Positions 26,901 to 35,187 of a stretch of DNA of 64,000 bases are shown here, one piece after another. The position numbers and the translations under genes were made by a program. Position 1 is the first letter of the stretch. Each line of letters begins with the position of its first letter. The notes beneath the pieces are model-generated. The model did no database searches, had not been told where the DNA came from, and worked only from the letters and a program-made list of their open reading frames with translations. Source of the stretch: Pseudoduganella violacea (GTDB taxonomy: Bacteria > Pseudomonadota > Gammaproteobacteria > Burkholderiales > Burkholderiaceae_D); NCBI RefSeq assembly GCF_014191875.1, contig NZ_JACHXD010000012.1:1-64000 (forward strand), read 5' to 3'.

Positions 26901-29900
26901 GTGCTGGAGACGCTGCCGCTCAACGCCAACGGCAAGGTGGATCGCAAGGCGCTGCCGGAGCCGGATTTCAGCTCCGCCGCATATGAGGCGCCGCAAGGCC
27001 GGATCGAAGAGAATCTGGCGGCGCTCTGGTCCGAGCTGCTGGGCGTGGAAAAAATTGGCCGCCAGGATAACTTCTTTGAACTCGGCGGCCATTCCCTGCT
27101 GGCTTTGAAACTGCTGGAGCGCATGCGTGGCCAAGGCCTGCCAGCCCAGGTGCGCAACCTGTTCCAGTATCCACAACTGGCAGCGTTTGCCAAGGTGCTG
27201 GAGCAGGATGCCTCGGCATACGGATGTGTGGCCGTACCGCCGAACGGCATTCCGAAGGGCTGCATTGCGTTGACGCCGGAGATGGTGACGCTGGCTACCC
27301 TCAATGCCGAGCATATCGCCATCATCGAATCGGCGGTTCCCGGCGGCGCTGCCAATATCCAGGATATTTACCCGCTTGCCCCGCTGCAGGAAGGCATACT
27401 CTTCCACCATGTGCTGCAAAGCGAGGGCGATGCCTATGTTACGCCGCAGATGCTCAGTTTCGACAGCGAGCAGCGTCTATCGCGATTTGTGGAGAGCCTG
27501 AACCAGGTTATCGCGCGCCACGATATTCTGCGCACAGCCGTGCTGTGGGAAGGCTTGAAGGAGCCGCTGCAGATCGTATGGCGCGAGGCGCGCCTGCAAA
27601 CGCAGTGGCTGGATGCCGGGACCGACGACGCTGCCGCCGTGCTGACCGCCGCCGTCAATCCTGCCCGCTACCGCATCGATGTGCGACAGGCACCGATGAT
27701 ACGGGCGTTGGCCGCGCGCGACCAAGCAAGCGGACGCTATCTGCTGCAACTGCCTAGCCATCACTTGGTAGTGGATCACACCACGCTGGAGCTGCTGGTT
27801 GAGGAAATCGGCTTGATCCAGCAGGACAGGGTATTGCCGCCCGCTGTGCCGTTCCGCGATTTTGTGGCACAGGCGCGTTTCGGCGTCAGCCAGGAAGAGC
27901 AGGAGGCTTTCTTCCGCCAGATGCTGGGCGATGTCGAAGAACCGACGGCGCCGTTCAACCTGATCGACGTTCAAGGCAATGGCAGCGCGGTCGAACAAGC
28001 CAGGCTGGAATTAGCGCCGTCCCTGTCCGCCCGCTTGCGCCAGGCGGCGCAGGGCCATGGCGTGAGCGCGGCGACGCTCTTCCACCTGGCCTGGGCCGTG
28101 GTGCTGGCGAAGGCTTCCGGCAAGGATGATGTGGTCTTCGGCACTGTGCTGTTTGGCCGTATGCAGGGCGGCGAGGACGTGAGCCGCGCGCTTGGCCTGT
28201 TTATCAACACCCTGCCGCTGCGCATCCGTTTGGGAACCCAAGATGTGGTGCAATGCCTGCGCCAGACCCAGGCCGCGCTGACCGGATTGCTGCAGCACGA
28301 GCATGCCAGCCTGTCGCTGGCGCAGCGCTGCAGCGGTCTGCCGGGCGGCACGCCGCTGTTCTCGGCTCTCTTGAATTACCGCTACGGCAGCAAGCCGTCC
28401 AATGATGCGGGCATGTGGCAGGGCGTGGAACTGCTGGGCGGCGAGGAGCGCAGCAATTATCCGCTTTCCATGTCGGTGGACGATATGGACGGTGACCTCG
28501 CGCTGGTGGCCCAGGTGCCGCCAGCCATTGGCGCATTGCGTCTATGCGAAATGATGCAGGAGACTTCTGCCGCCCTGGTGGACGCGCTGGCCTTGCAGCC
28601 TGCCACGCTGGCATGCGAGCTGCCAGTGATGAGCGGGATGGAAATGGCGCTGCTGCGTCAATGGAGCGTGAATCGCCGCCGTCATGCCGACGCCGCGCCG
28701 CTGCATCGGTTGTTTGAGCGTCAGGCGGCCTTGCAGCCGCATGCCCAGGCCTTGCTGTTCGGCGAGCAGGTCTTGAGTTATGCTGAGTTGAACGCCAAGG
28801 CCAACCGTCTGGCACATCGCTTGCTGGCCCTGGGCGTCAGGCCGGAGGACAAGATCGGCGTCTGCATCGAGCGTTCCATCGATATGGTGGCCGCCTTGCT
28901 GGCGATTCTGAAAACCGGCGCGGCCTATGTGCCGCTGGACCCCGAGTATCCGCCTGACCGCCTGCAGTATATGGCCGAAGACAGCGCAATCGGCCTTTTG
29001 TTAAGCCACACCGCCCTGCAGGGCATCGCTCCGGGACTCTCACCGGAGCGCGTGCTGCTGCTCGACCAGATCGATCTGAGCGCCGAGAGCGTGGTGAATC
29101 CGGATATCCCCGTCCACGGCGAAAATCTGGCATATGTGATCTACACCTCCGGTTCGACCGGCATGCCCAAGGGCGCGGCCAACCGGCACTATGCGGTGGC
29201 AAGCTGCATGCTGTGGATGCAGGATACCTATCATTTGAATGCGGATGATACGGTGCTGCACAAGGCGCCGTTCGGCTTCGACGTATCGGTCTGGGAGCTG
29301 TTCTGGCCTTTGACCTCGGGCGCGCGCCTGGCTCTGGCTTTGCCGGGCGACCAGCGCGACCCGGCTCGACTGGTCGCACTGATACAGCAACATCAAATCA
29401 CGACCGTGAACTTTGTGCCCGCGATGCTGCAGGCCTTCCTGGCGCATGAGGGCATCGAGGCCAGCACGCGCCTGAAGCACATCATCTGCGGCGGCGAAGC
29501 CATGCCGGCGGAAACGCAGAAGGAGACTTTCCAGCGCCTGCGCCAGGCGCGTCTGCACAATCTCTACGGCCCGACGGAAACCGCCATCCACGTCACCAAT
29601 TGGGCCTGCCGCGACGATGGGCAGAGCCAAGTGCCAATCGGCCGCCCGATCAGCGATACCAGCGCCTATGTGCTGGATGCGGGCCTGAGCCTGACGCCGG
29701 CCGGGGTGGCGGGCGAACTGTATCTGGGTGGCGTAAGCCTGGGACGCGGCTATCTTGGCCGCCCGGGCCTAAGCGCGGAACGCTTTGTGGCCGATCCTTT
29801 CGATCCGCGCGGCGGCCGCCTGTACCGCACCGGGGATCTGGTGCGCTGGAACGAGGAAGGCCAGCTCGAATATCTGGGCCGGATCGACCACCAGGTGAAA

Positions 29901-32900
29901 ATCCGCGGCTTCCGCGTCGAGCTGGGCGAGGTCGAGGCGCAGCTGCTGGCCCAGCCCGAGGTGCGGGAGGTGGTGGTAGTCGCCAAGCAGGGACCAGGCG
30001 GCACGCTGCTGGTGGCCTATCTGTCCGCACATGAGGGGCAGGGCGTTGACGTGGCGTTGCTGCGCGAACGCCTGCGCCGCACGCTGCCCGAGCATATGGT
30101 GCCGGGTGCGATCATGGTCATGCCAAGCCTGCCGCTGAATGCCAACGGCAAGGTGGACCGCAAGGCGCTGCCGGAGCCGGAACTGGCGGCCCGCAGCTAT
30201 GAAGCGCCGCAAGGCGAACTGGAAGAGACATTGGCCGCCATCTGGTCCGATGTGCTGGGTCAGGTACGTGTGGGACGGCAGGACAATTTCTTTGAGCTGG
30301 GCGGCGATTCGATCCTGAGCCTGCAAATTGTTGCGCGTGCGCGGCGCGCGGGTTGGGACTTGAATCCCAAGCTGATGTTCGAGCGTCCAACGATTGCCGA
30401 TCTGGGATGCGCGCTGCGCCCGCTGGAAGCCGTGGCGCAAGCCGCGCCGCAGCAGGCGCGTGGCCGCTTAAGCGATTATCTGAGCGGTCCGGCGCTGTCA
30501 GCTCTGCCTGTCGACCAGGCCGACATCGAGGATGTGTATCCCTTGTCGCCGCTGCAGGAAGGCATGCTGTTCCTGTCGCTGGAGGCGGCGGGCAGCGGCC
30601 TGTATATGAATCAGCTCAGCGTAGCGGTGACCGGCTTGAATGCGGCGCGCCTGGCGCAGGCTTGGCATGTGATGGTGCGACGCCACGCGGTATTGCGTAC
30701 CGGTTTCGTATGGCAGGCCGGCGCCGACATGGCTTTGCAAATGGTCTGGCGCGAAGCGGATGCCTTTGTCGAAACACTGGACTGGCGCGGCCACGGCGAT
30801 ATTGCGGCAAGCCTGAGCGAACTGCGCTCGGCCGAACTGTTGCGCATCACCGATTTCTCGCGCCCCGCGCTGGCCCGCCTGTTCCTGCTGCGCGTGGGTG
30901 AGAACGAGCACCGCCTGCTCTTAAGCATGCACCATATTCTGCTGGATGGCTGGAGCCAGTCACGCCTGCTCGGCGAGCTGCTGCAAACCTATGGCGGCCG
31001 GACGTTGGAGCCGGTGCAGGCACATTACGGCGACTATATCCGCTGGCTCAAGCGTCAGCCCGGTGAGGCTGCGGAGGAATATTGGCGCGGCCAGTTGCAG
31101 CACCTGGACGGCCCAAGCCTGCTGGCGAGCCGCCGTCGCGAGGAGACCGGCTACGGAAAAATCTATCTGCGCTGGGACGCGGCGCAGACCCGTGTCCTGT
31201 CCGACAACGCCAGAACCCAGCATGTGACGGTGAATACGGTGGTGCAGGCGGCATGGGCAACCCTGCTGCAGCGCCATCTGGGGAAAGACACCGTTTGCTT
31301 CGGTGCGACGGTGGCCGGACGTCCGGCCGACCTGGCCGGCGCGGAGGAAATGGTCGGCCTGTTCATTAACACCATTCCGGTATTGGCCGCGCGTCAGCCG
31401 CAACTGCCAGTGGGCGAGTTCCTGCGCCGCCTGCAGGCGGCCAACCTGGATGCGCGCCAATACGAGCATACGCCGTTGGCGCAGATCCAGCGCTGGGGCG
31501 GCAGCGGCGGCCAGGCGCTGTTCGACAGCATCATCGTGTTCGAGAACTATCCGATGCACAAGGCCTTGAGCGAGCCGCTGGCGCATGGCCTGAGCTTTGG
31601 CGATGTGGGCAGCGAAGGCCTGACCGGCTACGCCATGGACTTGCAGGTCACGCTGGAAGGCGCGCTGGAAATCGAATTCTGCTACGCGCGCGCCAGCTTT
31701 GGCGAGGACGAGGTACTGGCCCTGCGCGCGGAAATGGACGAGCTGTTGCAGGCCATGAGCGGCGCGCCGGAGCTGCCGATGGGCGAGCTGAAACGGCTCA
31801 AGGCGCCGGCGGCCGAAGCGGTTCTGGCGTTGGGCCGGACCGGCTTCAGCCAGCGCCCGGCCTGGGTGCATCAGCAGATCGAGCAGCATGCGCGCCTGCG
31901 TCCGGATGCGGTAGCGCTGCGCATGGGCGATCAAACCGTCAGTTTTGCCGAGCTGAATGCGCGTGCCAACCGCCTGGCGCACTGGCTGCTGGGGCAGGGA
32001 GTGAAGCCGGAAGACCGCGTGGCGGTGCTGCTGCCGCGCTCCACGGATATGATCGTGACGTTGCTGGCGATTCTGAAGGCCGGCGCCGGTTATGTGCCGC
32101 TGGATGCGGAGTATCCGCTGGAGCGCCTGCGCTACATCATCGGCGATTGCGCGCCGGCGCTGCTGATCGGCAGCGGCGCGTACCAGCATAATCTGCCTTG
32201 CCCAACGGTCTGGCTGGAGCAATTGCAGCTCGAAGGCGGGAATGCGGCCAACCCCGGCGTTGCCCTCGGCGAGCACCAACTGGCGTATGTGATCTACACC
32301 TCGGGATCGACCGGCCAGCCGAAGGGCGTGGCTGTCGCGCATGGTCCGCTGGCCATGCATTGCGCGGCGACCAACGAGATATACGCCACGCAGCCCGATT
32401 CTTGCGAGCTGCTGTTCATGTCCTTCTCCTTTGACGGCGCGCACGAACGCTGGATCAGCGCCCTGACAGCAGGAGCGTCGGTCGCCATCCGCGATCCGGA
32501 GGTCTGGACGGCGGAACAGGCCAGCGATGCGCTGCACCGCTATGGCGTGTCCACCGTTGCCTTCCCACCGGCGTATTTGAGCCAATTGGCCGATTGGGCC
32601 GGCATCGCGGGCAATCCGCCGCCGGTGGAGTTGTATGTTTTTGGCGGCGAAGCCATGCCCAAGGCGGGATTTGAACAGGTACGCCGCCATTTGCGGCCGC
32701 AGCGCTTGATCAACGGCTACGGCCCCACCGAAACCGTGGTCACGCCGCTGATTTGGCAAGCGCGCGGCGGCGACAGCTTTGCCTGCGCCTATGCGCCGAT
32801 CGGCCGTCCGGTGGGCGAGCGTACCGCCTATGTGCTGGACGCCGATATGCAATTGGTGCCGCACGGCGCGGTGGGGGAACTGTATATCGGCGGCTACGGC

Positions 32901-34391
32901 CTGGCGCGCGGCTATATCGGTCGCAGCGATTTGACGGCGGAGCGTTTTGTGGCCGACCCATTCAGCGTCAACGGTGGACGCCTGTACCGCACCGGTGATC
33001 TGGTGCGCTGGCTGGACGATGGCAATGCCGAATACATCGGCCGCGCCGACCATCAGGTCAAGATCCGCGGCTTCCGCATTGAATTGGGCGAGATCGAGGC
33101 GCAGTTGCGCAAGGTGGCGGGCGTTAGCGACGTTGCCGTGCTGGCCGCAGCCGGCGACGGTGGCGCCAGCCTGCAGGCCTACCTTGCCAGCGATGCGCCA
33201 GCCCAGGAGGTGATGCAGATGGCGCGCATGGCGGTAGCCGATACGCTACCGGACTTCATGCAGCCGTCCGCCTACGCGGTGTTGCCGAAACTTCCGCGTC
33301 TGCCGACCGGCAAGCTGGATCGGCATTCCCTGCCGCCGATCCAGGCTGAAAGCGCGCGGCAGTACCGCGCGCCATCCACGCCAGAAGCACAGCTCATGGC
33401 AGGCTTGTGGCAGGAAGTGCTGGGCATCGAGACGGTGGGCGAAACCGACAATTTCTTCGAACTGGGCGGCGATTCGCTGCTTTGCCTGAAGCTGATTTCG
33501 CGTATGCGCGCCCTGAAAGATGCGCGCTTTAACTTCAAGCTGCGTGATTTGACGCAAAAGCCGACCATTGCCAAACTGCTTGGCCTGGAAGCGGAAGAGC
33601 AGGCGGCGCAATCCGGCGTCACGCTTCTGAACCGCGAAGGCAGCGAGCCGCTATTCTGCCTGCACGCGGGATTCGGCACCATTTTCGATTACCAGCCGCT
33701 GGCCAGGAAACTGGATGGCGTGGCCACTGTCTACGGCATCGCCTGTCGCATGCTGGCTGACAGCACCCATGTGGATGCCTCGCTGGAGCAGATGGCGCGC
33801 GACTATGCCAGCATGATTCGCCAGACGCAGGCTGCGGGACCCTACCGCCTGCTGGGGTGGTCGCTCGGCGGCACGCTGGCGGCAATGGTGGCGGCGCTGC
33901 TGGAAGCGGACGGGCAGTCAGTCAGTTTTGCCGGTCTGGTCGATCCCTTCATCCCCGGCACCGAGCAGGCGGCAATGCCGCCGTGGCAGCAGGATTTCAG
34001 CGATTTCCTGTCCCAGGTGCTGCCGGGCGTGACGCTGGATGCCTTGCCGCCGGCTCCAGGCCCCGAGCTGGAGGCGCTGCTGGCGCAGGCTTTGGCTGGC
34101 AACCCCAGCGTCTATGGCGCAATGGGGGCGGCCGAACTGCTGCGTGGATTCGAAGTGGCGCGCCACCTGAAAGCGCTGTCGATCGAAGCCGGGCCGCTGC
34201 GCAAGCTGGCTTGCCTGCCGCATTACTGGTGGGCCGAGGGCCGGGATGCCGATCAGAAGGCGGAACTGCTGCGCCAGACCGGCGCGCCAGGGACGTCCAG
34301 TGACATCGCGGCGGGGCATTACACCATCACACGCAGCGAGCAATGGCTGGAGCAGGCGGTGCGCTTGGGAGAAGGAGTGTTGCAGGGCTAG
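23952..34391 (+). CDS. NRPS: C-A(Ser)-PCP-C/E-A-PCP-C-A-PCP-TE
   Basis: The 3479-residue protein has three modules and a thioesterase. Module one: condensation (HHIVSDG near 184), adenylation with serine code D-V-W-H-V-S-L-I-D, carrier Ser1048. Module two: a condensation domain with the extra HHVLQSEGD motif (near 1152) typical of dual condensation/epimerisation domains and an active-site HHLVVDH (near 1270), adenylation with code D-V-W-N-I-G-L-I-H, carrier Ser2120. Module three: condensation (HHILLDG near 2327), adenylation with code D-G-E-A-V-G-G-V-T, which I read as hydroxyornithine-like, carrier Ser3175. The thioesterase has Ser3304 in GWSLGG and releases the chain. The start is ATG 23952 (GGAG upstream). 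The order suggests D-Ser before residue two. Confidence 0.94.
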   Translation: MSDVATRRIAEKFAQLSAGQRRAVYQRLRADGMSIGQFPILKRDGSAAQACALSYAQARQWFLWQLDPSSTAYHIAGGLALKGELNVDAVHGAFSTLVARHEALRTVFKPGSDGLAEQVILPKLDLNIELTDLSALAEDVREARVRQEAMRISQQTFDLTQGPLLRVGLIKSAIDRHVLVVVMHHIVSDGWSMQIIVDEFAALYRAAVQDGAAELSELPIQYADYAVWQRSWMEAGEQERQLAYWTGQLGKEPAVLQLPADRPRRADGIYSAARHSATLPSELASSLRKLAQTQGATLFMVLLSGFQSLLNRYTGQTDVRIGVPIANRHRVESERVIGFFVNTQVLRNRLHGRISLAQALAQTRDAALGAQEHQDLPYEQLVEALQPERSLSGNPLFQVMFNHQRTDYRALQHLPGLELNDYALDRQQAQFELTLDTREDENGVLSATFSYAADLFDEATVARIAQHYQAILQAMSGNPEQLLGDVELLDEEQHAQLQQWSDNHEHHDGEEPVHRLFEKQAENQPASCALLFGDASLSYGELNARANRLAHHLIELGVRPENKVGVALERSFEMVVSLLAILKAGGAYVPLDPEYPAERLRYMVEDSGIGLLLTHSQLLPQFRHDGVTALAVDQLNLDEQPAHNPATALHGENLAYVIYTSGSTGRPKGAANRHRSLYNRLAWMQQAYGLTPADTVLQKTPFSFDVSVWEFFWPLMMGARLVIAAPGEHREPARLRELICRHQVTTLHFVPSMLQAFLAHEGVTDCRSLTRIVCSGEALPAEAQHGVFKLLPQAALYNLYGPTEAAIDVTHWTCRADGGSQVPIGQPISQTKTYVLDGELNLVPAGVAGELYLGGIGLARGYLERPALTSERFVADPFDPLGGWLYRTGDLVRWNGEGQLEYLGRLDHQVKIRGLRIELGEIEAQLLAQPELREAVVVAREGAAGTRLVAYVSTQAGESCEASQIRERLAKLLPDYMVPSAIVVLETLPLNANGKVDRKALPEPDFSSAAYEAPQGRIEENLAALWSELLGVEKIGRQDNFFELGGHSLLALKLLERMRGQGLPAQVRNLFQYPQLAAFAKVLEQDASAYGCVAVPPNGIPKGCIALTPEMVTLATLNAEHIAIIESAVPGGAANIQDIYPLAPLQEGILFHHVLQSEGDAYVTPQMLSFDSEQRLSRFVESLNQVIARHDILRTAVLWEGLKEPLQIVWREARLQTQWLDAGTDDAAAVLTAAVNPARYRIDVRQAPMIRALAARDQASGRYLLQLPSHHLVVDHTTLELLVEEIGLIQQDRVLPPAVPFRDFVAQARFGVSQEEQEAFFRQMLGDVEEPTAPFNLIDVQGNGSAVEQARLELAPSLSARLRQAAQGHGVSAATLFHLAWAVVLAKASGKDDVVFGTVLFGRMQGGEDVSRALGLFINTLPLRIRLGTQDVVQCLRQTQAALTGLLQHEHASLSLAQRCSGLPGGTPLFSALLNYRYGSKPSNDAGMWQGVELLGGEERSNYPLSMSVDDMDGDLALVAQVPPAIGALRLCEMMQETSAALVDALALQPATLACELPVMSGMEMALLRQWSVNRRRHADAAPLHRLFERQAALQPHAQALLFGEQVLSYAELNAKANRLAHRLLALGVRPEDKIGVCIERSIDMVAALLAILKTGAAYVPLDPEYPPDRLQYMAEDSAIGLLLSHTALQGIAPGLSPERVLLLDQIDLSAESVVNPDIPVHGENLAYVIYTSGSTGMPKGAANRHYAVASCMLWMQDTYHLNADDTVLHKAPFGFDVSVWELFWPLTSGARLALALPGDQRDPARLVALIQQHQITTVNFVPAMLQAFLAHEGIEASTRLKHIICGGEAMPAETQKETFQRLRQARLHNLYGPTETAIHVTNWACRDDGQSQVPIGRPISDTSAYVLDAGLSLTPAGVAGELYLGGVSLGRGYLGRPGLSAERFVADPFDPRGGRLYRTGDLVRWNEEGQLEYLGRIDHQVKIRGFRVELGEVEAQLLAQPEVREVVVVAKQGPGGTLLVAYLSAHEGQGVDVALLRERLRRTLPEHMVPGAIMVMPSLPLNANGKVDRKALPEPELAARSYEAPQGELEETLAAIWSDVLGQVRVGRQDNFFELGGDSILSLQIVARARRAGWDLNPKLMFERPTIADLGCALRPLEAVAQAAPQQARGRLSDYLSGPALSALPVDQADIEDVYPLSPLQEGMLFLSLEAAGSGLYMNQLSVAVTGLNAARLAQAWHVMVRRHAVLRTGFVWQAGADMALQMVWREADAFVETLDWRGHGDIAASLSELRSAELLRITDFSRPALARLFLLRVGENEHRLLLSMHHILLDGWSQSRLLGELLQTYGGRTLEPVQAHYGDYIRWLKRQPGEAAEEYWRGQLQHLDGPSLLASRRREETGYGKIYLRWDAAQTRVLSDNARTQHVTVNTVVQAAWATLLQRHLGKDTVCFGATVAGRPADLAGAEEMVGLFINTIPVLAARQPQLPVGEFLRRLQAANLDARQYEHTPLAQIQRWGGSGGQALFDSIIVFENYPMHKALSEPLAHGLSFGDVGSEGLTGYAMDLQVTLEGALEIEFCYARASFGEDEVLALRAEMDELLQAMSGAPELPMGELKRLKAPAAEAVLALGRTGFSQRPAWVHQQIEQHARLRPDAVALRMGDQTVSFAELNARANRLAHWLLGQGVKPEDRVAVLLPRSTDMIVTLLAILKAGAGYVPLDAEYPLERLRYIIGDCAPALLIGSGAYQHNLPCPTVWLEQLQLEGGNAANPGVALGEHQLAYVIYTSGSTGQPKGVAVAHGPLAMHCAATNEIYATQPDSCELLFMSFSFDGAHERWISALTAGASVAIRDPEVWTAEQASDALHRYGVSTVAFPPAYLSQLADWAGIAGNPPPVELYVFGGEAMPKAGFEQVRRHLRPQRLINGYGPTETVVTPLIWQARGGDSFACAYAPIGRPVGERTAYVLDADMQLVPHGAVGELYIGGYGLARGYIGRSDLTAERFVADPFSVNGGRLYRTGDLVRWLDDGNAEYIGRADHQVKIRGFRIELGEIEAQLRKVAGVSDVAVLAAAGDGGASLQAYLASDAPAQEVMQMARMAVADTLPDFMQPSAYAVLPKLPRLPTGKLDRHSLPPIQAESARQYRAPSTPEAQLMAGLWQEVLGIETVGETDNFFELGGDSLLCLKLISRMRALKDARFNFKLRDLTQKPTIAKLLGLEAEEQAAQSGVTLLNREGSEPLFCLHAGFGTIFDYQPLARKLDGVATVYGIACRMLADSTHVDASLEQMARDYASMIRQTQAAGPYRLLGWSLGGTLAAMVAALLEADGQSVSFAGLVDPFIPGTEQAAMPPWQQDFSDFLSQVLPGVTLDALPPAPGPELEALLAQALAGNPSVYGAMGAAELLRGFEVARHLKALSIEAGPLRKLACLPHYWWAEGRDADQKAELLRQTGAPGTSSDIAAGHYTITRSEQWLEQAVRLGEGVLQG
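25467..26932 (+). repeat. Direct repeat copy 2: serine adenylation-domain coding DNA
   Basis: Partner of 22135-23600. It ends at the conserved AACGCCAACGG just before the A10 lysine motif, after which the two genes diverge. A visible protein difference is Trp in place of Arg in the GGRLYRTGDL motif of this copy. Confidence 0.9.
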
Positions 34392-34398
34392 AGAAAAG

Positions 34399-34427
34399 AA
34401 ACCCCAGATCAAGGTCTGGGGTTTTTT
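34399..34427. terminator. Bidirectional terminator after the NRPS operon
   Basis: A perfect 10-base stem (AAACCCCAGA at 34399-34408 with its complement at 34415-34424) is followed by a T run on the plus strand and preceded by an A-rich stretch. It ends the NRPS operon and probably also the convergent acetyltransferase transcript. Confidence 0.88.
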
Positions 34428-34443
34428 TCTTAGGGCGCCTGGT

Positions 34444-35187
34444 TTATTGCGGCGCCCAGAACTGCTCTTCGAAGAAGCGCTGCCGAGGCAGCACGCCCAG
34501 CACGGCGCGTTTATGCGGAAAGTCGAATTCGTGCAGCAGGTCGTAGCCGGAGCGCTGCAGGTTGCGGCGCATGCGCTGGTTGTCCGAGCGCGGTTCGATG
34601 ACAAGCCGGCGCGTGCGGCTGTCATCCAGGAAGAGGTAGTGGGAGATCGAAGGCAGCCAAGCCGATACAAAGGCCTTGCCCCGGCAATCGGCCTCGCCGA
34701 TCAGCACATGCCAGCCGCGGTCGAAGTCCGCCGCTTCGCAAAAGGGGGAGATGCGGTCTTCCTTGGCCCAATAGACCTCGAAATAGCCGATGGGGCGCTG
34801 GTCCAGGCAGGCGATCAGCGGGATGCTGTGCGGATCGGCGCCGAGCCGGCTGAGATAGGCGCGGTGGTAATCCATATCGCCTTCCTCCTCCCAGAATTCG
34901 GCCACATGCGGGTCGTTCATCCAGCGGTGGAAATGGGGCAGGTCGGTTTCAGCGTCGGCCACGCGGAAACTCAGCGTCCGCTCCAGCCAGGGAATATAGC
35001 GGCGGTACACCACGCCGGCCGGCTGCGGCGGACGTAGGGGATGATTATGTCCGGCGCTGATGCGATAGCTCAGAGGCAGCACCAGTTGCGCCTGCGGCAG
35101 CCATAAGGAACGTTCCTGCGCATTGTGCTTGTTCAGCAGCGGCGCGGCGCAGTCCTCCACGCGGGCCAGGTTTTGGCTGTCAATCAT
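34444..35187 (-). CDS. GNAT-type N-acetyltransferase (siderophore, IucB/RhbD-like)
   Basis: The 247-residue protein has the siderophore-acetyltransferase pattern of the IucB/MbtK/RhbD group: FHRWMNDPHVAEFWEEEG, IACLDQRPIGYFEVYWAKED, RGWHVLIGEADCRGKAF, then DDSRTRRLVIEPRSDN and a GY near the end. These enzymes acylate hydroxylated lysine or ornithine side chains. Here the likely substrate is hydroxyornithine made by the PvdA-type enzyme, giving an acetyl-hydroxamate. Its start overlaps the esterase stop by eight bases, so both share the iron-starvation promoter at 36182-36206. Confidence 0.88.
   Translation of the reverse strand: MIDSQNLARVEDCAAPLLNKHNAQERSLWLPQAQLVLPLSYRISAGHNHPLRPPQPAGVVYRRYIPWLERTLSFRVADAETDLPHFHRWMNDPHVAEFWEEEGDMDYHRAYLSRLGADPHSIPLIACLDQRPIGYFEVYWAKEDRISPFCEAADFDRGWHVLIGEADCRGKAFVSAWLPSISHYLFLDDSRTRRLVIEPRSDNQRMRRNLQRSGYDLLHEFDFPHKRAVLGVLPRQRFFEEQFWAPQ

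Noticed and set aside
22135..26932. The adenylation-domain repeat as a mobile element
   Set aside because: It has no ends, target-site duplication or transposase, and lies in frame within two NRPS genes; domain duplication or conversion explains it.
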